56,239 nt of DNA. It comes from an uncultured Flavobacteriaceae bacterium. Its GTDB lineage: Bacteria > Bacteroidota > Bacteroidia > Flavobacteriales > Flavobacteriaceae. The stretch covers positions 1-56,239 of the forward strand of contig CALLIG010000116.1 in the NCBI GenBank assembly GCA_938009735.1, read 5' to 3'. The notes under the pieces are model-generated. The model had not been told where the DNA came from and searched no databases. It saw nothing but the letters and a program-made list of their open reading frames with translations. A program made the translations under genes and the position numbers. Shown here one piece after another: positions 48,374 to 56,239 of this stretch. Within the stretch, counting starts at the first letter, position 1. Each line of letters begins with the position of its first letter.

Positions 48374-50554
48374 TTATTTTCTTTTTCCAGGAACGTAGGT
48401 TTCTTTCGCTCTTTTCAGAACATCCTCTTTATAAAAAGGCACATCTTTCCATTTCACATCTGCATACATTTGTATTTGATCTCCAAAATGTGATGAGTTT
48501 GAATCTCCACTTTGACCTCCGGCTAAAATACTTTTAGCTTTTACTTTTTCTCCAAATTCAACAGCTGCTACAAAACTGTTTCCTCTTGTACCATATATCT
48601 TTTTAGTGTCGTTATCATAACGAGCACCGTATGCCGCTAAAGCACCCCAACGACCAGAAGCAAAAGGAATAGGAATACTTGGTTTGCTATCATCAAAGGG
48701 CTGACGAATATCTCCGTTTAAACGTTGGTATCGGTTTATTTCTCCCCACGCGATATTCCATGTGCCAAAATCATCAGTTAATTGATCAATAACTTTCTCA
48801 AAAATTCTAAGTTTTTCATTAGTTGGAGATTTACTTCCCCAGAATTTAACTCGTTCCATAGGAATCATTCCTTCGGGATAATCCCCCTCTTGATAGTATC
48901 GCGTTCCGTAGAAATGTGCCAGAGTCATTGCAACAGACTCTTTTGAGGTTTTAAAATTCCAATCCTTAAGGGTGCTCATTGCTCCTTGAAGTTTTGGGTT
49001 TCTATCATGCTCTTCATAATAGGCAGCAATCAAACCTGGTATCAATGCTTCAAACGCTGGCAAAAAAGGGTCATGAGCCAATTGTATCAAGCTATCTAAA
49101 GTATACTCTTTTTTATCCTTTAGTAAACCAATAGCATGAACACCGCGAAAATTCTCGCGATCAATAGACATGTAATTTGGATAGTTTTCTTTCTTCGGAC
49201 TAAATTCTAATGCTGAAGTAAAAGGTGTAGAATTACAATTCTGCAACCAACCATTTTCAGGATTTAGCAAACCAATATTTTCATCAACTGTATGTAAACC
49301 TTGCCAATCGGTTTTGGGGTTACTACCATCAACGGGTTTAGAATAATCAAAAGTCACATCTCTTTTTGGAACAAAATTACCGTGGAAATAAGCAATATTT
49401 CCTTCAGCATCTGCATATACTGTATTGTTCGAAGAGTTGGTTCTAATGTCCATCATAGTTCGAAAACCCTTATAACCATCTTGCTTTGTTCTGATAAATG
49501 ATTGCTCTAAAGCTTTTACTGGTTCCCACATCATGGCTGAAGCGGTCCAAACATCTTGAACTCTGTGTGTAATTGGCCCATGATGTGTTCTATAAGCCGG
49601 AAATGATTTTTCCTTTATACTATTACCATCTTTATATTTTATAACAATTTCTGAAGTCTCTACTTCCCTCAATTCCTCCCCATATTGATAAAGGTACTTA
49701 TCATCTACTTTAGAAATGGTCTCTAAGAATTCATCCATAACGTCAGTATAAGTTGACGTATGCATCCATCCTGTTTTTTCATTAAAGCCCTGGTAGACGA
49801 AAAATTGACCCCAAGTTACTGCTCCATAAGCATTCAACCCTTCTTCACTTACCACGTGAACCTCACCGCGAAAGAAAAACGATGTATGTGGATTTATAAG
49901 CAACATTGCATTACCTGATTGGGTTAAATCCCCAGAAATTGCAATTCCGTTACTCCCTTGAGGTTCAGCCATAGCATCCTTTTTCTCCAACTCTAATAGT
50001 TCTGACTCCGGAAAATCCATCCAACTCTCATAAAAAGCTTTGATTTTTTCAGTTCGAATACGTTCGATATCTCCACCAATAGATCCCTCGCTAAAATACA
50101 TCGGCATCCAAGGTTCAAAATGGGTTAACAATTTTGGTTTTATCTCGGGGTGTGTTTCTAAATAATAATTGATTCCATCCGCGAAAGCTTCACAGAGTTT
50201 CTTTAACCACTCTGGGCTTTTCTCATAATTCACTTTGGCTACTTCTTCTGTCATAAACAATTTTGCTCTTAAGTCGCTGTATATTGCCTCTTCTCCTTCT
50301 ACTTCAGCCAATCTACCTGTAGCCCAAATATAGTTTTGCTCTACGCGATTAAAATCATCTTCACATTGAGCATATAGCAAACCGAAAACTGCATCAGCAT
50401 CTGTTTTGCCATATATATGTGGGACTCCAAAATCATCACGAATGATCGTGACTTGCGCTGCTTTCTTTTCTAAACTCAACTCCGAAACATTTTTTTTTGG
50501 CTCAGATTTGCAGGAAATAAATGCCAGTATACTAAATAGAATTGCGTGTTTCAT
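48374..50554 (-). CDS. Penicillin acylase family (Ntn-hydrolase) lipoprotein
   Basis: Lipobox ILAFISCKSE; VTIIRDDFGVPHIYGKTDADAVFGLLYAQCEDDF; catalytic Ser context AEPQGSNGIAISGDLTQSGNAMLLINPHT. Confidence 0.92.
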   Translation of the reverse strand: MKHAILFSILAFISCKSEPKKNVSELSLEKKAAQVTIIRDDFGVPHIYGKTDADAVFGLLYAQCEDDFNRVEQNYIWATGRLAEVEGEEAIYSDLRAKLFMTEEVAKVNYEKSPEWLKKLCEAFADGINYYLETHPEIKPKLLTHFEPWMPMYFSEGSIGGDIERIRTEKIKAFYESWMDFPESELLELEKKDAMAEPQGSNGIAISGDLTQSGNAMLLINPHTSFFFRGEVHVVSEEGLNAYGAVTWGQFFVYQGFNEKTGWMHTSTYTDVMDEFLETISKVDDKYLYQYGEELREVETSEIVIKYKDGNSIKEKSFPAYRTHHGPITHRVQDVWTASAMMWEPVKALEQSFIRTKQDGYKGFRTMMDIRTNSSNNTVYADAEGNIAYFHGNFVPKRDVTFDYSKPVDGSNPKTDWQGLHTVDENIGLLNPENGWLQNCNSTPFTSALEFSPKKENYPNYMSIDRENFRGVHAIGLLKDKKEYTLDSLIQLAHDPFLPAFEALIPGLIAAYYEEHDRNPKLQGAMSTLKDWNFKTSKESVAMTLAHFYGTRYYQEGDYPEGMIPMERVKFWGSKSPTNEKLRIFEKVIDQLTDDFGTWNIAWGEINRYQRLNGDIRQPFDDSKPSIPIPFASGRWGALAAYGARYDNDTKKIYGTRGNSFVAAVEFGEKVKAKSILAGGQSGDSNSSHFGDQIQMYADVKWKDVPFYKEDVLKRAKETYVPGKRK

Positions 50555-50643
50555 TTGATAAGAGTTTATACATCGTATTGGATGCAGTTAAATTAAAGGA
50601 TTTTTTGAGGTAACTTGCATTTTTAAATAAATTTTTACTTCTT

Positions 50644-52380
50644 ATGGCAGAAAAAAAAGTCAGTATTCTTACGGCATTTAAAACAATTATTTGGCCAAGA
50701 AGAAACCTTGTTTTTATAGGGTTGCTTCTCATTGTAATTAGTAAAGCGGCGAGTTTTGTGGCTCCATTATCTCTTGAATATTTTCTAGACGATATCATTC
50801 CAAACAAAGATGTTGACTTTTTAAAACTCCTAGTAGGTGCAGTAATTTTAGCGATTACCGTTCAAGCAATAACCTCCTTTCTACTCACCAAAATATTGAG
50901 TGTACAAGCGCAGTTTTTAATTTCTGAATTGCGCGCTCAGGTACAGAAAAAAGTTCTTTCGTTACCGATAAGTTTTTTCGATAATGCAAAATCAGGGGCT
51001 CTTGTCTCTCGAATTATGAGCGATGTAGAAGGTGTTCGAAACCTTATCGGAACAGGTCTTGTTCAATTGGTAGGCGGATCTATTACTGCTGTTGTTTCTC
51101 TTATTCTTTTACTTCAGATTAGTTGGGCAATGACACTATTCACTTTGATTCCTTTGGCAATTTTTGCATTTGTTGCACTAAAAGCCTTTAAGTTTATACG
51201 CCCTATTTTTAGAAATAGAGGGAAAATTAATGCAGAAGTGACTGGAAGATTAACTGAAACTTTAGGAGGTGTTCGTGTCATTAAAGGATTCAATGCCGAG
51301 GATCAAGAAAATAAGGTTTTTGAATTAGGTGTAGCCAAACTTTTTGAAAACGTCAAGAAGAGTTTAACCGCTACCGCTTTTATGACCAGCTCTGCAACAT
51401 TTTTATTAGGGATTGCTACTACTGGCGTTATGGGCCTTGGGGGATACGAAATAATGACTGGAAGTTTAACCACAGGTGAATTCTTCACGTTTACATTCTT
51501 ATTGGGTTTAATGATTGCGCCAATCGTACAAATGAGTAATATCGGAAGTCAACTTACTGAAGCTTTAGCAGGGTTGGATCGTACAGAAGAACTCATGAAC
51601 ATGACCCCAGAATCAGATGAGGAAAATAGAACAATTTTTTTAGAAAATCTTAAAGGAGATATGGTTTTTGACGATGTGTCTTTCGCTTATGAAGAAGATA
51701 AAGAAGTCTTGCATAACATCAGTTTTGAAGCGAAATCAGGCGATGTTATTGCTCTAGTGGGAAGTTCAGGATCAGGAAAATCTACAATTGCCGGATTAGC
51801 CGCAACTTTTTTGAATCCGCAATCAGGTATGATTTCTATTGACGGAAAAGATGTTTCTAAGGTCAACCTGAATAGCTTTAGAAAAAATCTTGGCGTAGTG
51901 CTACAGGATGAATTTTTATTTGAAGGAACCATACGTCAGAACATACTTTTTCCAAGGCCCAACGCTTCAGAAGAAGAATTACAAGCAGCAGTAAAAGCAG
52001 CTTATGTAAATGAATTTACTGATCGTTTTGATGATGGACTCGAAACCTTGATTGGCGAACGTGGAGTGAAATTATCTGGTGGTCAGCGACAACGTATTGC
52101 CATTGCCAGAGCTGTACTTGCCAATCCTAAAATTTTGATCTTAGATGAAGCGACTTCAAATTTAGATACAGAGAGCGAAGCATTAATACAAAAGAGTTTG
52201 GCGACTTTAACAGAAGGCCGTACTACGTTTGTAATTGCGCACCGGTTAAGTACAATTCGAAAAGCGAATCAAATTCTTGTCATTGAAAATGGAAGAATCG
52301 CTGAACAAGGAACGCATGATGAGCTAATTGTAAAAGAAGGAAGGTATTACAATCTGTTTACCTATCAAGCGAGGATTTAA
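50644..52380 (+). CDS. MsbA-like ABC exporter (fused permease and ATPase)
   Basis: TM domain plus Walker A GSSGSGKST, signature LSGGQRQRIAIARA, Walker B ILILDEATS. Confidence 0.96.
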   Translation: MAEKKVSILTAFKTIIWPRRNLVFIGLLLIVISKAASFVAPLSLEYFLDDIIPNKDVDFLKLLVGAVILAITVQAITSFLLTKILSVQAQFLISELRAQVQKKVLSLPISFFDNAKSGALVSRIMSDVEGVRNLIGTGLVQLVGGSITAVVSLILLLQISWAMTLFTLIPLAIFAFVALKAFKFIRPIFRNRGKINAEVTGRLTETLGGVRVIKGFNAEDQENKVFELGVAKLFENVKKSLTATAFMTSSATFLLGIATTGVMGLGGYEIMTGSLTTGEFFTFTFLLGLMIAPIVQMSNIGSQLTEALAGLDRTEELMNMTPESDEENRTIFLENLKGDMVFDDVSFAYEEDKEVLHNISFEAKSGDVIALVGSSGSGKSTIAGLAATFLNPQSGMISIDGKDVSKVNLNSFRKNLGVVLQDEFLFEGTIRQNILFPRPNASEEELQAAVKAAYVNEFTDRFDDGLETLIGERGVKLSGGQRQRIAIARAVLANPKILILDEATSNLDTESEALIQKSLATLTEGRTTFVIAHRLSTIRKANQILVIENGRIAEQGTHDELIVKEGRYYNLFTYQARI

Positions 52381-52418
52381 AACAACAGTAAGTTTTCTAT
52401 TGAATATAAATATGGGTA

Positions 52419-53519
52419 CTAGTTCTTTTTTACCCTATAGGTGATTCTACGATTGGTAATCACTCTAGCTACTTTTACTAAAAGCAGAGCATTATCTGAA
52501 GTTTCTGAAAGGCAGCCTGCTGCTATATTAGAAGTTATTACCCGGAAAAGCGTGTTATTATGATCTAAATCAACAGATAGAACTGTCAATGAACCCGTTG
52601 TGCTACCTGAATAAATAGGGCCATCAGAAATATTATTAAATACTGTCCCTCCATCTGTACTTAACTGCCATTGAAATGTATCGACATCCACAGTTCCAAC
52701 AGTAAAAACTGCATTCGTACCGGTAAATATTGTTTGACTGACAATTGGTTGAACCGAAATAGAAGGGTCAACGACTGACATTGTAATACCAGAACTAAAC
52801 GTATCGCAGCCCGTCAAATTATCTAAAGCCCTGACAGTAACAACATCACCTTCAAATAACGAAGAAGTAGTGAACGTATTAGATGCGGATTGCCCTTGTG
52901 CGCTGGCTCCATTTATATAAAATTCGTATTCATCACCGTCAGTACCGGTATATGTAACAGAATCACCTAAGCATATCAAATCATCTGCATCTGTACTTGT
53001 AATGGTTGGGTCTGGAGGTAGATTAACCGTAATCGTAAAATCAATGATATCACCCCAGGTACCCGGTAGATTTGCACAAGGATCTGTTGTTGCAGTATTA
53101 TATACCAGATGAGCTCTTGCATTATACGTGGTAGGCGCTAAGACCGTTGGCGCGACTACTGATAAACCAACATCACATCCTCCTGGATTGACATAACTAC
53201 AAGAATCATTCACACTATACTCAAAAACACCATCACAATCAAAATCAAAAAATAATGTAATATACTCAATATCTCCTGTTGCTGCTTCAGTTAATGTTCC
53301 GGGACCAACGCCAATTGTAAAGGTTCTAGTTTGTCCTGAACAAAAAACCGCGCCAACAATAGATGAAGGATCAATTTGCTCATATCGATTGTTGAAAGTA
53401 CCCGGAGCGCAAGGTCCTGGTCCAGGACATTGTGCTCTCAACACGTATGAATTTAGAGTAACAAAGATTAGTGTTAAAATTACTTTTCGGAAGAAGCCTA
53501 CTTGCAACATACATAACAA
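52419..53519 (-). CDS. Secreted GEVED/Ig-like domain protein
   Basis: Signal peptide; FFDFDCDGVFEYSV...APTTYNARAHLVYNT...GTWGDIIDFTITV GEVED-like; Ig-like TFQWQLSTDGGTVFNNISDGPIYSGSTTGSLTV. Confidence 0.8.
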   Translation of the reverse strand: MLCMLQVGFFRKVILTLIFVTLNSYVLRAQCPGPGPCAPGTFNNRYEQIDPSSIVGAVFCSGQTRTFTIGVGPGTLTEAATGDIEYITLFFDFDCDGVFEYSVNDSCSYVNPGGCDVGLSVVAPTVLAPTTYNARAHLVYNTATTDPCANLPGTWGDIIDFTITVNLPPDPTITSTDADDLICLGDSVTYTGTDGDEYEFYINGASAQGQSASNTFTTSSLFEGDVVTVRALDNLTGCDTFSSGITMSVVDPSISVQPIVSQTIFTGTNAVFTVGTVDVDTFQWQLSTDGGTVFNNISDGPIYSGSTTGSLTVLSVDLDHNNTLFRVITSNIAAGCLSETSDNALLLVKVARVITNRRITYRVKKN

Positions 53520-53693
53520 TTGAAAAACACATCTGATTTAGACGGTTAAGTTGCAAGCTATGTTAGGCAGCAATTTGTGACAAGTAAAAGTTGTAAAAAC
53601 AGCTACATTGTATGTGAAGTACATTTCATATTAAACATATGTCATTTACTGTTGTTTATTAAAACTTATAAAGTTAAAATTTTGTGCGAATTA

Positions 53694-54023
53694 CTAGCTT
53701 TCAGGAGCTAATTGTACTTCTAATCCGTCTAAATCTTCGGTCATATGAATTTGACATCCTAATCGAGAGTTGTCTTCTACATAAAAAGCTTCAGCAAGCA
53801 TCGCATCTTCATCATCTGATTTTTCTGGAAGTTCATGTTTTGACCTAACATAACATTGGCATGAAGCGCACATTGCCATTCCACCACAAATTCCAATAGT
53901 ACCTTCAGGAGCTAGCTCGTAGGAGCGAACTACTTCCATTAAGTTCATATTCATATCTGTTGGGGCATCTACTTCATGAGTATTGCCATCACGGTCAGTA
54001 ATTTTAATCTTTATATCTGTCAC
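53694..54023 (-). CDS. 2Fe-2S ferredoxin (adrenodoxin-like)
   Basis: CGGMAMCASCQCYV ... RLGCQIHM ligand pattern. Confidence 0.95.
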   Translation of the reverse strand: MTDIKIKITDRDGNTHEVDAPTDMNMNLMEVVRSYELAPEGTIGICGGMAMCASCQCYVRSKHELPEKSDDEDAMLAEAFYVEDNSRLGCQIHMTEDLDGLEVQLAPES

Positions 54024-55081
54024 TATTCTATAGCTTTAATAACTGCTTTTGGTGCTTCTTTTTTACTTCCATCAAAACCCGTCACACCTCCTACTGTAGT
54101 ATATTTCATCACATACTTCTTATCAGGAAAGATTCTTTGATAAGCACTTTGACACATCAAAGTAGCTTCGTGAAACCCACAAAGAATCAATTTTAATTTC
54201 CCAGGGTAAGTATTGACATCTCCTATCGCATAAACTCCAGGAATATTGGTTTGATAATCTAAAGTATTATCAACTTTTATGGCATTTTTTTCAATTTCTA
54301 ATCCCCAATCGCCTATCGGTCCTAGTTTTGGCGATAACCCGAATAATGGAATAAAATTATCTACCTCTAAAGTTATTGATTCCTCTTCCCCCATCTTTTT
54401 AATAAGAACTGCTTTCAGTTGATCATCACCTTCAAGTCCGATTATTTCAGCAGGAGTGATCAATTTAATCTTTCCGGCATCTTTTAATTGCTGTACTTTT
54501 TCTACGGAATCTAAAGCACCTCGAAATTCATTTCTTCGGTGCACTAATGTTACTTCAGAAGCTACATCCGCTAAGAAAATACTCCAGTCTAAAGCAGAAT
54601 CTCCGCCACCAGCTATAACCACTTTTTTATCACGATAAACTTCAGGGTCTTTTATAATATATGCTATGCCCTTGTCTTCATATTTCGCTAAATTCTCTAG
54701 TTTCGGTTTTCTTGGTTCAAAACTACCTAAACCACCTGCAATAGCAACTATTGGAGCATGGTGTTTCGTTCCTTTATTCGTGGTAACTATAAAAGTACCA
54801 TCGTCTAATTTTTGAATTGTTTCTGCGCGTTCACCTAACGTAAAACCTGGTTGAAATGGCTTTATTTGTTCCATTAAATTATCAACCAACTCCCCCGCTA
54901 ACACTTCAGGAAAGCCCGGAATATCATATATCGGTTTCTTTGGATAAATTTCTGAACATTGCCCACCTGATTGCGGTAACGCATCTATTAAATGACATTT
55001 TAGTTTTAATAAACCAGCTTCAAAAACAGTAAAAAGACCCGTAGGCCCTGCTCCTATTATGAGTATGTCTGTTTCAATCAT
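54023..55081 (-). CDS. NAD(P)/FAD-dependent oxidoreductase, ferredoxin-NADP reductase / thioredoxin-reductase-like
   Basis: DILIIGAGPTGLFTVFEAG, VVIAGGGDSALDW, NIPGVYAIGDVNTYPGKLKLILCGFHEATL; overlaps the ferredoxin gene at stop/start. Confidence 0.93.
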   Translation of the reverse strand: MIETDILIIGAGPTGLFTVFEAGLLKLKCHLIDALPQSGGQCSEIYPKKPIYDIPGFPEVLAGELVDNLMEQIKPFQPGFTLGERAETIQKLDDGTFIVTTNKGTKHHAPIVAIAGGLGSFEPRKPKLENLAKYEDKGIAYIIKDPEVYRDKKVVIAGGGDSALDWSIFLADVASEVTLVHRRNEFRGALDSVEKVQQLKDAGKIKLITPAEIIGLEGDDQLKAVLIKKMGEEESITLEVDNFIPLFGLSPKLGPIGDWGLEIEKNAIKVDNTLDYQTNIPGVYAIGDVNTYPGKLKLILCGFHEATLMCQSAYQRIFPDKKYVMKYTTVGGVTGFDGSKKEAPKAVIKAIE

Positions 55082-55154
55082 TAAAAAGGGAGATTTTATT
55101 TTAGTGCGAAGTTAGCTTCCGCTCCAGTAGAAAATTATGAGATTTGTCAGTTAA

Positions 55155-55403
55155 TTAAGATAGGTTAACCACCTCTTCAATCTGAGGTGCATACTTTTTG
55201 ATCGTCATTTCAACACCACTCTTTAAGGTCATTTGGTTTACTGAACACCCAATGCACGCTCCTTCTAATCTTACTTTTACGGATGTTTCATTATCGATAG
55301 ATACTAATGTTATATCACCACCATCGCTTTGTAAAAAAGGTCGAATTTCATCCAACGCTTTTTCAACATTCATTATTAGTTCTTCGGATGTCATTGTTGT
55401 CAT
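55155..55403 (-). CDS. NifU-like Fe-S scaffold (NifU C-terminal domain)
   Basis: MTTMTSEELIMNVEKALDEIRPFLQSDGGDITLVSID...VRLEGACIGCSVNQMTLKSGVE; start chosen at 55403 to avoid overlapping mrp. Confidence 0.92.
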   Translation of the reverse strand: MTTMTSEELIMNVEKALDEIRPFLQSDGGDITLVSIDNETSVKVRLEGACIGCSVNQMTLKSGVEMTIKKYAPQIEEVVNLS

Positions 55404-55408
55404 AACTA

Positions 55409-56239
55409 CTACTTTTTGACAGCAGAGCAACCCGCCATCGTTGTTATTTTAATCGCTTCAGTTGGTGGTAGACTTTTGTTTCTTCCTACAACTTCTTGCA
55501 CCACATTTTTAGTCAGTTCTTCAAAAGCAGCTTCTATTTCTGAACCCGTTTGCATAGCTGCTGGTCTACCCGCATCTCCTGCTTCACGAATACTTTGCAC
55601 CAATGGAATCTCTCCTAAAAACGGAACTTTTAAATCTTCAGACAAGTGCTTAGCACCCTCTTTTCCAAAGATATAGTATTTGTTTTCAGGAAGCTCTGCA
55701 GGTGTAAAATACGCCATATTCTCTACAATACCCAAAACAGGAACATTGATAGAATCTTGTTGAAACATAGCCACACCTTTTTTAGCATCTGCCAAAGCTA
55801 CTTCTTGTGGAGTACTAACAATTACCGCTCCGGTAACAGGCATCGCTTGCATAATACTTAAGTGAATATCTCCGGTTCCCGGAGGTAAGTCTAACAACAT
55901 AAAATCTAATTCTCCCCAATGTGCATCAAAAATCATTTGATTCAATGCTTTAGAAGCCATGGGTCCTCTCCATATAACAGCTTGACTAGGCTGCGTAAAA
56001 AATCCGATAGAAAGCATTTTTACACCATAGCTCTCTACTGGTTTCATTTTTGATTTTCCATCAACATTAACAGCCAATGGTTTTTCTTGGGCTACATCAA
56101 ACATTATTGGCATTGAAGGACCATAAATATCTGCATCTAGCAAACCTACTTTGAAGCCCATTTTCGCCAAAGTAACTGCAAGATTAGCGGTTACCGTAGA
56201 TTTTCCTACGCCACCTTTTCCAGAAGCAACAGCAATAAT
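55409..56239 (-). CDS. Mrp/NBP35/ApbC family P-loop ATPase, N-terminus beyond window end
   Basis: Listed ORF starts at TTG 56170, but the frame is open to 56239 and encodes IIAVASGKGGVGKSTVTANLAVTLAKMGFKVGLLDADIYGPSMP (deviant Walker A). Confidence 0.96.
   Translation of the reverse strand: MIAVASGKGGVGKSTVTANLAVTLAKMGFKVGLLDADIYGPSMPIMFDVAQEKPLAVNVDGKSKMKPVESYGVKMLSIGFFTQPSQAVIWRGPMASKALNQMIFDAHWGELDFMLLDLPPGTGDIHLSIMQAMPVTGAVIVSTPQEVALADAKKGVAMFQQDSINVPVLGIVENMAYFTPAELPENKYYIFGKEGAKHLSEDLKVPFLGEIPLVQSIREAGDAGRPAAMQTGSEIEAAFEELTKNVVQEVVGRNKSLPPTEAIKITTMAGCSAVKK

Noticed and set aside
53694-56239. Novel redox or Fe-S system (ferredoxin, FNR-like, NifU, Mrp)
   Set aside because: Each is a well-known housekeeping family and the arrangement looks like ordinary Fe-S/redox metabolism; no unusual domain seen.

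Overview
This 56.2 kb chromosomal window is AT-rich and looks like Bacteroidota (Flavobacteriaceae-type): SusC/SusD pairs, lipoboxes, TTG-N19-TAnnTTTG promoter logic and DUF4249. No rRNA, tRNA, CRISPR array or transposase was recognised. From left to right it holds: a beta-phosphoglucomutase (truncated at the window start) and a LacI regulator, divergent from a SusC/SusD pair; three tandem ~1090-aa VCBS/FG-GAP + ASPIC/UnbV lipoproteins with a small unknown lipoprotein between copies 1 and 2; a cysteine-motif lipoprotein; a minus-strand STN-TonB receptor/DUF4249/large secreted protein operon; a xylose locus (xylB, xylA, SSS symporter) with an exact 15-bp operator-like direct repeat; a vanadium-haloperoxidase/PAP2 lipoprotein; a 1237-aa phosphoesterase-(kinase-like?)-beta-barrel fusion divergent from an HD-PycTM protein, next to an orphan GAF protein and another phosphoesterase; aquaporin; a GntP/RidA/D-threonine-aldolase-type/M19 dipeptidase/SGNH operon that looks like D-amino-acid (D-serine?) catabolism; a penicillin acylase family protein; an MsbA-like ABC exporter; a GEVED/Ig-like secreted protein; and a ferredoxin/FNR-like/NifU/Mrp Fe-S group truncated at the window end. 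The best candidates for something undescribed are the SusCD-linked VCBS/UnbV triplet, the phosphoesterase-kinase-like-barrel fusion beside a cyclase-less PycTM protein, and the D-amino-acid operon. All assignments are by eye from motifs; no database search was run.
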